Assembly: GCA_018266775.1 (NCBI GenBank)
Contig: JAFDZS010000005.1
Location: 62,257 to 126,256, forward strand
From: Bacteroidota bacterium
Lineage (GTDB): Bacteria > Bacteroidota > Bacteroidia > Chitinophagales > Chitinophagaceae
DNA: 64,000 nucleotides
Direction: 5' to 3'
Shown here one piece after another: positions 18,080-26,669 of this stretch (positions within the stretch are counted from its first letter, which is position 1; every line of letters starts with the position of its first letter). A program made the position numbers and the translations under genes. The notes under the pieces are model-generated. The model saw nothing but the letters and a program-made list of their open reading frames with translations. It was not told the DNA's origin and searched no databases.

Positions 18080-18991
18080 CTAAAAAGTTATGCCAATTTT
18101 GAAATTGACAGAAAAATACGCATCATTATTTTTAGGATTTCCCCTTACATCACCTGCAACAGGTTTATAGTTTGGATCAATTTCACCCTGCCGGTTATAT
18201 AATGCCTGTGCTTTGTCCAGTTCATCACCGGCAAAATATTTCGAAAACAATGTTTTGTCAACATAAGTAGTGCTTACATCATCCAGGTAATCGGTATTTA
18301 AAATCCGGTACACACACTCCACGCTGAAATTCATTTCATCTGATAATTTGTATTTAAAGCCTGCACCAACGGGAAAATTGATTTGTTTTAATTTGTATAT
18401 TTTCCTGTCCGGGTATTCGGCAAATCCTTCGCCTTCGGTATTGAGCGGCCTTAAATCCTGCCATTGGCCATTCAATTTTGCTCTGGGGTTAAACTGAAAA
18501 TAACCAATGCCCCCGAGTAAATAGGGAGAGATTTTGGGTAACTTATCACTCAAGGTATACTTTCTGAAATACAATGGATGAATTTCTGACACCAACGAAA
18601 TTTCAAAAATGGTACTTCTGAAACTCAGGTTTCTGAAATAGCGGCCATCTGAATTGTCTTTTACATTCTTTAAAGCCGCATCGCTGGCTTTTACCACACC
18701 CCAAACAGCTTCAGTGCGTAATGCAACAGCATTATGATAAGCCATACTCCAGTAAATGCTGCCTTCGGGTTCCGTATTGCCAACATTCAGGTCCTTAATG
18801 AATTTTTTGCCGGGGCCTTTCCCTCCGCCCAGGTCAGTAAAGCAATTCATAAATCCTGCGGATGCGCCCACTTCGTACACAAATTTGTTAGAAAAATAAG
18901 GATCGTCAGAATAGGATTTCTGTGCGGCACAGTGCTGGTTAGGTAAAGCCAATGCAACAACTGTTCCCGCAATGATAAAAATATGTTTCAT
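18080..18991 (-). CDS. Outer-membrane beta-barrel protein, paralog B
   Basis: 303 aa with a signal peptide ending at CAAQ. It shares blocks with the downstream paralog: VYEIGAS/VYEVGAS, KKFIKDLNFGNT/KKFIKDLNVGNT, RNLSFRS, EIHPLY, SPYLLGGIGYFQFNP, STEGEGFAEYP-like text, DYLDDVSTTYVD and the end GNPKNNDAYF. The two are separated by 174 nt without a recognisable terminator, so co-transcription is possible. The pair may be differentially expressed variants of one porin-like or scaffold barrel. Confidence 0.75.
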   Translation of the reverse strand: MKHIFIIAGTVVALALPNQHCAAQKSYSDDPYFSNKFVYEVGASAGFMNCFTDLGGGKGPGKKFIKDLNVGNTEPEGSIYWSMAYHNAVALRTEAVWGVVKASDAALKNVKDNSDGRYFRNLSFRSTIFEISLVSEIHPLYFRKYTLSDKLPKISPYLLGGIGYFQFNPRAKLNGQWQDLRPLNTEGEGFAEYPDRKIYKLKQINFPVGAGFKYKLSDEMNFSVECVYRILNTDYLDDVSTTYVDKTLFSKYFAGDELDKAQALYNRQGEIDPNYKPVAGDVRGNPKNNDAYFSVNFKIGITF

Positions 18992-19067
18992 GAATAAGGT
19001 TTCCTTTGTTAAAAATGGAGGTTATTAAAGGATACCAGCAGGAGTTTGACGATGGAATATGGAAATT

Positions 19068-19703
19068 TTATTTTACTACAGGAAATTTACAGGCAGTTTT
19101 GATGCCGCATTCGCTGCATTTGGGATTACGTGCAGTACAAATGTATCTGCCATGTAAGATAAGCCAATGATGGGCTTTATGTACATATTCGGGCGGTAAA
19201 TTTTTTATTAACTGTTTTTCTGCTGCAAGCGGGGTGGTGGCATTTGCCGTTAAACCAATACGGGCACTTACCCGGAAGACATGTGTATCCACAGCCATAT
19301 TGGGTTGCTGGTCAATAACTGATGTAATTACATTGGCAGTTTTTCGCCCCACACCGGGCAACCGTACCAGTTCCTCCACGGTCATGGGCACCTGGCCATT
19401 AAATTTTTCCACCAGCATATTGGCCATACCAATCAGGTGTTTGGTTTTATTGTTTGGGTAAGAAATGCTTTTAATAAATGGAAAAAGTTCATCAAAACTG
19501 GCTTTTTGCATAGTTTCCGCATCAGGGTATTGTTCAAAAATGGCCGGGGTGGTAAGGTTTACCCTCTTATCTGTGCATTGTGCAGAAAGTATTACAGCTA
19601 CCAACAGCTGAAAGGGATTATCATAGATCAGTTCAGTTTCTGCATTGGGGGCATGGTGCAAAAAATAATTGATGATAAACTGGTAACGTTCCTTCTTAGT
19701 CAT
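19068..19703 (-). CDS. nth: Endonuclease III
   Basis: A DNA glycosylase/AP lyase that removes oxidised pyrimidines in base-excision repair. The 211-aa protein has the normal length. Visible parts are ILSAQCTDKRVN, the helix-hairpin-helix LPGVGRKTANVI with its catalytic Lys, VDTHVFRVSARIGL with the catalytic Asp, and the 4Fe-4S ligands CTARNPKCSECGIKTAC (C-x6-C-x2-C-x5-C). The start MTKKERYQF fits the family. The ATG directly abuts a hairpin with a T-run on the minus strand, an odd arrangement that suggests control. Confidence 0.95.
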   Translation of the reverse strand: MTKKERYQFIINYFLHHAPNAETELIYDNPFQLLVAVILSAQCTDKRVNLTTPAIFEQYPDAETMQKASFDELFPFIKSISYPNNKTKHLIGMANMLVEKFNGQVPMTVEELVRLPGVGRKTANVITSVIDQQPNMAVDTHVFRVSARIGLTANATTPLAAEKQLIKNLPPEYVHKAHHWLILHGRYICTARNPKCSECGIKTACKFPVVK

Positions 19704-19737
19704 AAAAAAATCCCCTCAACGGTAATTGTTGAGAGGA
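19704..19737 (-). terminator. Terminator or attenuator ending at the nth start codon
   Basis: On the minus strand a 9-bp stem with one mismatch (TCC.CTCAAC arms, 19711-19720 with 19728-19737) is followed by seven T that touch the nth ATG. It may terminate the transcript of the 79-aa gene, or act as an attenuator or translation block for nth. Confidence 0.6.
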
Positions 19738-19763
19738 CTAAATTACGTTAAATTGAACTGATC

Positions 19764-20003
19764 TTATACCGGGGCTGTAAGCTCGCTTACAGCTTTTTCA
19801 GCATACTGCAGAATATTATCTATAGTTTGCTGGCTGGGTGACAGTTGCAATGTTTCAAGTTGGTTTTGAGCGGAAGTGATTTCCTCAAATTTTTCACGTA
19901 AACTCCAGTCATTTTCCAGTGCCGTTTTTATAGCGGCTGTCTGTTCTGGGGAAGTTTCGTTGTATAAATACAATAGTAAATCTTCCGGGGTAAAATTGTG
20001 CAT
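19764..20003 (-). CDS. Small acidic hypothetical protein
   Basis: A 79-aa protein, MHNFTPEDLLLYLYNETSPEQ..., mostly helical and acidic. I do not recognise it firmly. The start resembles the first helix of anti-sigma-factor N-terminal domains (DLLLYLYNE), but there is no zinc motif and no membrane segment. It lies between the divIC-like gene and nth on the same strand and is followed by a terminator-like hairpin. Codon use looks like its neighbours, so it is probably a real gene. Confidence 0.6.
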   Translation of the reverse strand: MHNFTPEDLLLYLYNETSPEQTAAIKTALENDWSLREKFEEITSAQNQLETLQLSPSQQTIDNILQYAEKAVSELTAPV

Positions 20004-20095
20004 AGCAAAATGTGGCTTGTGTTAAAAAATTAAATATCCATTATCCGACATCTTAAACGGTAATTTTACGGCGATATTGTATTTAATACGTAAAA

Positions 20096-20443
20096 TTATT
20101 TGCTTTCACCTGGGGAGATGATGAAAATATCTTCATTATCTTTTTTCATCATATAGTTTTCACGGGCGTATTTCTCGATTGTTTGAGGGTTTGTTTTCAA
20201 TAATTCCAGGTCTTTTTTGGTTTCGGCAATCATTTTATCAAGATGTTGCTCGTTTTGCTGCAATTTATGATAAGATTCAGCCCGGTTGATATTGGAGGGA
20301 ATGTCTTTGGGATCAAAGAATAAAATCCAGGCCAAAAAGGCCAATCCGGTAATCAGGTACTTATTAGCAAGCCAGGAAAGCATTCCCAAACCCCTCTTCA
20401 GGAAGGGCTTGGGAGCTTCTTGATATGTTTGGTTGTCTTCCAT
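20096..20443 (-). CDS. Septum formation initiator (FtsB/DivIC) family protein
   Basis: A bitopic cell-division protein of 115 aa. A short cytosolic N terminus is followed by one membrane segment (about residues 31-45, ITGLAFLAWILFF), then a coiled coil (YHKLQQNEQHLDKMIAETKKDLELLKTN) and the family ending IEKYARENYMMKKDNEDIFII. FtsB/DivIC bridges FtsL/FtsQ-type proteins at the division site. It starts 8 nt after the eno stop, so it is co-transcribed with eno. Confidence 0.88.
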   Translation of the reverse strand: MEDNQTYQEAPKPFLKRGLGMLSWLANKYLITGLAFLAWILFFDPKDIPSNINRAESYHKLQQNEQHLDKMIAETKKDLELLKTNPQTIEKYARENYMMKKDNEDIFIISPGESK

Positions 20444-20451
20444 TAATTTGC

Positions 20452-21756
<1,305 letters not shown>

Positions 21757-22671
21757 TTAATTATTACTAGAGGTTAATTGTCTGAATATTTCTTCCAGGC
21801 TGTTACTTTCACTTTGCAAAGAAACAATGTTCCAGTTATTCTGCAAACTCAGGGCGAGTAATTGTTTCCGCACATCTTCTGCGTTAGCGGTACCGAGTTT
21901 CCAGCTGTAATCATCCATTTTTTGTACCTGCGCAACGCCGGTTACCTGTTGCAATGCCTCAGCACCAATCTTTTCTTTAAACTGAATTATTACCACCTGG
22001 TTGCCTGCCTTTCCCTGCTGCAGGTGGCTTATTGAATCATCTGCAACAATCTGGCCTTTATTGATGATGATCACCCTGTCGCAAATGGCTTCCACTTCCT
22101 GCATAATGTGCGAGGAAAATAACACCGTTTTATCTTTCCCCAATTCTTTGATCACTTCCCTGATCTCAACAATCTGGTTGGGATCCAGGCCACTGGTGGG
22201 TTCATCAAGGATCAATACTTCCGGGTTATGAATTAATGCAGCGGCTAAGCCTACCCGTTGTTTATAACCTTTACTCAACTGACTGATTTTTTTATTGGCT
22301 TCCAGTTTCAACCCAACGGTAAGAATTACTTTTTCAATTTGTTCTTTCAGGTTGTCCACCTCATGTACATTGCCCACAAATTGCAGGTATTCCCTTACGT
22401 ACATATCGTAATACAAAGGGTTTGCTTCGGGCAGGTAACCTATCTTTTTTTTGCTTTCATTATTATTTTCATTTACTGCAATACCACACACCATAGCATT
22501 ACCATCATCTGGCTGTAAATAACCGGTGATGATTTTCATTGTTGTGGATTTACCTGCACCATTGGGGCCAAGAAAACCAACGATCTCACCTTTGTTAATA
22601 GAAAACGAGATGTTATTAACCGCTTTTTGAGCGCCGTAAATTTTGGTAAGATGATTTACAGTAATTGACAT
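21757..22671 (-). CDS. gldA: Gliding-motility-associated ABC transporter ATPase GldA
   Basis: The ATP-binding subunit of the GldA-GldF-GldG exporter, needed for gliding and surface-protein handling in many Bacteroidota. 304 aa: Walker A GPNGAGKST (about residue 36), Q-loop, signature LSKGYKQRVGLAAAL, Walker B VLILDEPTSGLDPNQ, and H-loop SSHIMQE. The C-terminal 80 residues (VVIIQFKEKIGAEALQQVTGV...LQSESNSLEEIFRQLT) match the GldA-type tail. The permease and auxiliary genes gldF and gldG are not in the window. Likely driven by the TACTTTTG element just upstream and read through into eno. Confidence 0.88.
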   Translation of the reverse strand: MSITVNHLTKIYGAQKAVNNISFSINKGEIVGFLGPNGAGKSTTMKIITGYLQPDDGNAMVCGIAVNENNNESKKKIGYLPEANPLYYDMYVREYLQFVGNVHEVDNLKEQIEKVILTVGLKLEANKKISQLSKGYKQRVGLAAALIHNPEVLILDEPTSGLDPNQIVEIREVIKELGKDKTVLFSSHIMQEVEAICDRVIIINKGQIVADDSISHLQQGKAGNQVVIIQFKEKIGAEALQQVTGVAQVQKMDDYSWKLGTANAEDVRKQLLALSLQNNWNIVSLQSESNSLEEIFRQLTSSNN

Positions 22672-22687
22672 GGTTACATTTATGCTG

Positions 22688-22695
22688 CAAAAGTA
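22688..22695 (-). promoter_or_regulatory. -7 promoter element TACTTTTG upstream of gldA
   Basis: Exact match to TAnnTTTG on the minus strand, 16 nt before the gldA ATG. No good -33 element was found. Confidence 0.4.
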
Positions 22696-22738
22696 AAAAC
22701 GTCAGGCAATAAAACCCGACGCTTGTTTAATCATTTCG

Positions 22739-24121
22739 TTATTTATTGGCACCATCATTTTTATTGGGGTTCTGCTGCCCTCTTTGTTGCCCCTGCTGCT
22801 GACCACCCCTGTTTTGTGGCGGCCTTTGCGGGCCCCTGTTTTGTGGCGGGCGGTTACCATTTTGCTGGTTGCCCTTTTGCTGTTGCTGACGTTGCTGATT
22901 TTGTCCGCCTTTATTAGGCTGATTGCCGCGGTTTTGATTATTGCCTCCTTGTCCATTTCCTCTTTGTTCACCACGTTTAGCCTGTTGCTGGTTGCGTTCC
23001 TGTTCTCTTCTTTTGCGGCTGGTTTTTTCCAGGCTTTTTAAACTGATTTGTCCTACCACATCAGCATAAACCGGTTCAATTTCTTTAGGTTTATTGCTTA
23101 CTACTTCTACCGGCTCCAGGTCTGCAGGTCTTATTCCCTGCTGGTTCAACGACTTTATTTTTCTAACCCTTTCCAATGTAAGCGGATACTGTTTCGTACT
23201 GTCTGGCAGCGTATACCACATCAGGTTATTGAAAATATCTTTTTTGGCAAGAAAAGCCCTGCTTTTCTCCATTTCCAGTACATCGCAATTTTCGGGGAAA
23301 TGCTGCAATGCATCCAGGTAAGTATCCAGCTCGTAATTAAGGCAGCATTTTAAACGGCCGCACTGCCCACTGAGTTTGGTTTGATTGATACTTAAATTTT
23401 GATAACGTGCTGCATTGGTGTTTACACTTTTGAAATCGGTTAGCCAGCTGCTGCAGCATAACTCCCTGCCGCAACTGCCAATGCCGCCCACTTTCCCGGC
23501 TTCCTGCCGTGCACCAATCTGGCGCATTTCCACTTTTACTTTAAACTCAGAAGCGTATAATTTAATGAGTTCCCGAAAATCAACGCGGTCATCAGCGATA
23601 TAAAAATAAGTGGCTTTACGGCCATCGGCCTGAATTTCCACTTCAGCCATTTTCATTTCTAAGTTGAGTTGCCGGGAAATTGCCCTGCTGCGGATCAGCA
23701 TTCCAGCTTCACGGGCTTTGCTTTCTTTCATTTTAGAAAGATCCGTTTCGTTAGCCCTGCGCAACACCTTTTTCATGTCGGGGTTCTTTTCATCCACATT
23801 TCTTTTTTTCATCTGCAGGCGAACCAATTCCCCGGTCATATTCACCATACCCACATCATAACCACTAATGCCTTCAACGGCCACCATATCTCCTTTTTCA
23901 AAAAACTGGCTGGAAGTATTCCTGAAAAAATCTTTACGGCTGCCATTATTAAAGCTTACTTCCATAACGCGGCAATTGCTTTCAGGATCGCTGAAAGGTA
24001 AATTGGCCAGCCAGTCGTGAACATTCATCCTGTTACAACCACCGGAGCTGCAACTGCCGTGGTTTTGGCAACCACCCGGCGTACCGTTTTTAGTACCGCA
24101 GGCTCCACTTCCACATCCCAT
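22739..24121 (-). CDS. PSP1-domain (RicT/YaaT-like) protein with low-complexity tail
   Basis: From the ATG at 24121 (MGCGSGACGTKNGTPGGC) the protein is 460 aa; a start at 24181 would add an unlikely leader. A Cys-rich N terminus (about 30 residues) is followed by the PSP1 core (residues about 65-260), with GGIGSCGRELCCSSWL and SGQCGRLKCCLNYELDTY. PSP1 proteins such as Bacillus RicT act in a complex that affects RNA processing and may bind an Fe-S cluster. The last 110 residues are almost only Gln, Asn, Gly, Arg and Pro, a disordered tail likely to bind RNA. Pairing with holB, as here, is common in Bacteroidota and Firmicutes. Confidence 0.87.
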   Translation of the reverse strand: MGCGSGACGTKNGTPGGCQNHGSCSSGGCNRMNVHDWLANLPFSDPESNCRVMEVSFNNGSRKDFFRNTSSQFFEKGDMVAVEGISGYDVGMVNMTGELVRLQMKKRNVDEKNPDMKKVLRRANETDLSKMKESKAREAGMLIRSRAISRQLNLEMKMAEVEIQADGRKATYFYIADDRVDFRELIKLYASEFKVKVEMRQIGARQEAGKVGGIGSCGRELCCSSWLTDFKSVNTNAARYQNLSINQTKLSGQCGRLKCCLNYELDTYLDALQHFPENCDVLEMEKSRAFLAKKDIFNNLMWYTLPDSTKQYPLTLERVRKIKSLNQQGIRPADLEPVEVVSNKPKEIEPVYADVVGQISLKSLEKTSRKRREQERNQQQAKRGEQRGNGQGGNNQNRGNQPNKGGQNQQRQQQQKGNQQNGNRPPQNRGPQRPPQNRGGQQQGQQRGQQNPNKNDGANK

Positions 24122-24165
24122 ATAGTAAACAATTAATGGTTTATAAATTGATAATAAAGTACTAA

Positions 24166-24383
24166 GAGGAAAATGCAGCAACGGATGGGCGCTATGCCGT
24201 GTACAATGGCTCGCTGATATTGTTCGGTCTGGCAGAGATATTTTATGTGTACCTGCCGGGCAAAACGGTATGTCTTTGCCTTATTAACATCCCCGTAAGG
24301 GAAGTGAGTTGAACAATGACTATATGCGAATACAAAATAATCGTACCGGGTAGTAATGCGCCGTCTCTCCGTTCGCTTTCCTC
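24166..24383 (-). ncRNA. Candidate structured RNA between holB and the PSP1 gene
   Basis: About 218 nt without a gene. Nested complementary arms close one long stem: 24166-24172/24377-24383 (7 bp), 24180-24185/24368-24373 (6), 24188-24192/24358-24362 (5), 24197-24204/24343-24349 (7 with a bulge), 24211-24214/24326-24329 (4), 24219-24225/24311-24317 (7). Inside lie three local hairpins: 24231-24257, 24259-24280 and 24290-24302. On the minus strand TAATTTTG (24398 to 24391) matches TAnnTTTG about 6 nt before the first arm. No known RNA class (RNase P, tmRNA, SRP, 6S, common riboswitches) was recognised. It could be an independent RNA or the leader of the PSP1 mRNA. Confidence 0.5.
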
Positions 24384-25629
24384 AATGCACCAAAATTACT
24401 GATTTGTTGCTAATAATGTGATATAACCTGATGGAAAGCGCATGAAAAAGCATTTTGGCGTTGGCATTGCGCTCAATGTAGTAGCTGGCTTTGTCCAATT
24501 CGGTTATTATAGCCTCCTGCTGGCCGATGGCGCAGATTTTATTCAGGCGGGCGGCAAAATCCAGGTCCGCTGAAGTTTGGTTGTTGTATAAACCGGGTAT
24601 GGACCGTACCCTGATAGCCAGCTCCAGCAGGTGAATAAAGTATTTTAAAAATTGTTTTTGTTTTTCCCTACCCAGTTTTGCGGCGTCTTCAATCCATTTT
24701 ACCTGCGCAACGGGCCCGGTTTTTAATACCGCATTCAGCCATTCCCTCAGCATGGCCTGCCAGTCATCATCGGCATGTTGTAATAATTGCAAGGCTTCCC
24801 TGTAATTACCTTCTGCCAATGTTGCTACTTGCGCTGCTTTTTCAATGCTTACCCCTTCCTTGATTTCAAGTGCAGCTTCCACTTCCTGGTTGGTGAGCAG
24901 TGGAATTTTTACCAATTGTGTCCGGGAAAGAATAGTAGGAAGTATGAGTCCTTCATTTTCTGCAACAAAAATAAAGAGGGTGTTGGCTGGCGGCTCTTCA
25001 ATCAGCTTCAATAATTTATTGCCTTCTTTACCCAGAAATTCCGGCAGCCACATGATCAGAATTTTATATTCACTCTCAAAACTTTTTAAACTCATGGTGC
25101 GGTTAATGTCATTGCATTCCGCAGCTGTAATATTGCCCTGTTTATTTTCTGCACCAATAAATTGCAGCCAGTCATATACATTACCATAAGGTTCTTTGGT
25201 AATGAACTCCCGCCACTCTTTAATGAAATCAGCACTGATGGGTTTTTCGCCTGCCTTTTTTGTAATAACAGGATAGGAAAAATGAATATCAGGATGAATC
25301 AGTTCATTTGCTTTTTTGCAGGATGCGCATTCACCACAGGAATCGTGTAAAGTTGATGGTTGATAGTTGATAGTTGATAGTTCGGAGTGCTCAGTTAATT
25401 CAGTGCCCCCAAATAATGATGGGCCTGTTGACTGCTCACTTTGGCTTGTCGTCTTTTTCCCATTCACTTTGTCACATACAATATACTGGGCGAAAGCCAT
25501 TGCCAATTGTAATGCACCGCTCCCTTCTTTGCCTAAAAACAATAGTGCATGGCTCAGCCTGTTCGACTGGATCATGTTTACCAATTGTTCTTTGGTATCT
25601 TTTTGCCCGGTGATGGAGTGAAACTGCAT
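24382..25629 (-). CDS. holB: DNA polymerase III subunit delta' with in-frame repeat insert
   Basis: Clamp-loader subunit of the replicase. The ATG at 25629 (MQFHSITGQKDTKEQLVNMI) starts a 415-aa protein; an upstream start at 25653 was rejected. The AAA+ core shows HALLFLGKEGSGALQLA, the zinc-module cysteines CGECASC, IHPDIHFSYP, MWLPEFLGKEGNKLLKLIEEPPANTLFIFVAEN and LPTILSRTQ (sensor 1). Between QYIVCDKVNG and DSCGEC lies an extra segment of about 40 residues, low in complexity. Its DNA (25346-25384) is a run of AACTATC units like the intergenic repeat at 7465-7501. The insert sits beside the zinc module and keeps the frame. Confidence 0.88.
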   Translation of the reverse strand: MQFHSITGQKDTKEQLVNMIQSNRLSHALLFLGKEGSGALQLAMAFAQYIVCDKVNGKKTTSQSEQSTGPSLFGGTELTEHSELSTINYQPSTLHDSCGECASCKKANELIHPDIHFSYPVITKKAGEKPISADFIKEWREFITKEPYGNVYDWLQFIGAENKQGNITAAECNDINRTMSLKSFESEYKILIMWLPEFLGKEGNKLLKLIEEPPANTLFIFVAENEGLILPTILSRTQLVKIPLLTNQEVEAALEIKEGVSIEKAAQVATLAEGNYREALQLLQHADDDWQAMLREWLNAVLKTGPVAQVKWIEDAAKLGREKQKQFLKYFIHLLELAIRVRSIPGLYNNQTSADLDFAARLNKICAIGQQEAIITELDKASYYIERNANAKMLFHALSIRLYHIISNKSVILVH

Positions 25630-25634
25630 GGCTG

Positions 25635-25642
25635 CAAATATA
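25635..25642 (-). promoter_or_regulatory. -7 promoter element TATATTTG at the holB start
   Basis: Exact TAnnTTTG match on the minus strand, only 5 nt before the holB ATG. If used, transcription would begin at or next to the start codon (leaderless mRNA). Confidence 0.4.
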
Positions 25643-25648
25643 GGTATC

Positions 25649-25970
25649 TTCAAGCTCCGGCTTGAAGCAAAAAAATATTGAGACGAAGTCTCAAAACCAA
25701 ATCGTCCCCGTCTCTGACGGGGACGATGTACCTGTGAGCTCCGGCTCGCAGCAATATCTACATATCGATCTTTTAAATTTTACTCAAATGCCGGAGCTTG
25801 AGACAGAGTCTCAAAACCAAAACGTCCCCGTCAGAGACGGGGACGATGTACCTGTGAGCTCCGGCTCGCAGCAATATTTACATATCGACCTTTTAAATTT
25901 TACTCAAGTGCCGGAGTTTGAGACACAGTCTCAAAACCAAATCGTCCCCGTCAGAGACGAGGACGATTTT
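25649..25970. repeat. 120-bp tandem repeat array of nested palindromes
   Basis: Units begin at 25680, 25800 and 25920, an exact 120-bp period (about 2.5 copies). Each holds GAGACxxAGTCTC-like, CGTCCCCGTC/GACGGGGACG and GAGCTCCGGCTC palindromes. The array is preceded by TTCAAGCTCCGGCTTGAA (25651-25668), also the heart of the 111-bp array. Within the second palindrome the loop appears as TCT in unit 1 and AGA in unit 2. No gene is seen from 25643 to 25995; open frames across it result from the period being divisible by three. Confidence 0.85.
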
Positions 25971-25995
25971 ACCCGAACTGTTTTAATTGTTCTAT

Positions 25996-26571
25996 TTACA
26001 ATTTACTGGTAATCTCTTCACTCATCGGTTCCACTTTGCTGGGAAAATAAGCCAGTAAATTTCCTTTTTCATCTAATAAAAATTTACCAAAGTTCCATTT
26101 GATCTCTGCGTCCAGCACACCATTTTCTGATTTATTGCAAAGCCATTTAAAGATCGGCGCAGTATCATCTCCTTTTACAGATACTTTAGCTGCCATGGGA
26201 AATGTTACCCCGTAATTCTTTTTACAGAATTCTTTTATTTCCGTGTTGGTGCCAGGTTCCTGGCCGCCGAAATTATTTGCGGGGAAACCAACGATTACCA
26301 GTTTGTCTTTATACTTTTCATATAATTTTTCCAGGCCTTCATATTGCGGCGTAAACCCGCATTTGGAAGCCGTGTTCACCACCAGGATTTTCTTCCCTTT
26401 AAATTTGGAGAAGTCTATTGAACCGCCATCAAGTGCTTCCACTTTAAATTCATAAATAGATTTTAAAGCTTTTACGTTTGTTGTTTTTGGAGCAGGATTT
26501 GACAACGCCTCATTGTTTTTTGCAGGCGCCATGCAGGATAATGCTGCTGCAATAGTTATTGTCTTTAACAT
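25996..26571 (-). CDS. Glutathione/thioredoxin peroxidase, exported
   Basis: Reduces peroxides. From ATG 26571 the protein is 191 aa with a hydrophobic leader (MLKTITIAAALSCMAP), so it probably acts in the periplasm. The peroxidatic Cys is in NTASKCGFTPQYEGLEKLY, followed by FPANNFGGQEPG (Gln) and IKWNFGKFLLD (Trp, Asn), the catalytic tetrad. It is a Cys type, not a selenoprotein. A start at 26607 would add 12 residues ahead of the leader and is unlikely. In bacteria this family usually uses thioredoxin rather than glutathione. Confidence 0.9.
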   Translation of the reverse strand: MLKTITIAAALSCMAPAKNNEALSNPAPKTTNVKALKSIYEFKVEALDGGSIDFSKFKGKKILVVNTASKCGFTPQYEGLEKLYEKYKDKLVIVGFPANNFGGQEPGTNTEIKEFCKKNYGVTFPMAAKVSVKGDDTAPIFKWLCNKSENGVLDAEIKWNFGKFLLDEKGNLLAYFPSKVEPMSEEITSKL

Positions 26572-26669
26572 GATATAATAATATTTAGGTTTATAAACAT
26601 GAAACAAAAATGAGAGTCTAAAGTTCTGTCAAAAATTAATACTGTTTAATACCATTCATCCATTACGGA

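Noticed and set aside
24166-24383. RNase P RNA, tmRNA or SRP RNA
   Set aside because: GAGGAAA occurs, but the other conserved blocks of RNase P (such as ACAGAA near the 3' end) are missing, the length is too short, and there is no tmRNA or SRP signature.
25680-25970. CRISPR array
   Set aside because: The repeated unit is 120 bp with no short repeat plus unique spacers, and no cas genes are in the window.
25662-26012. Open frame of 116 codons
   Set aside because: It is the translation of the 120-bp array (40-residue period). No family resemblance, and it lies between two minus-strand genes.
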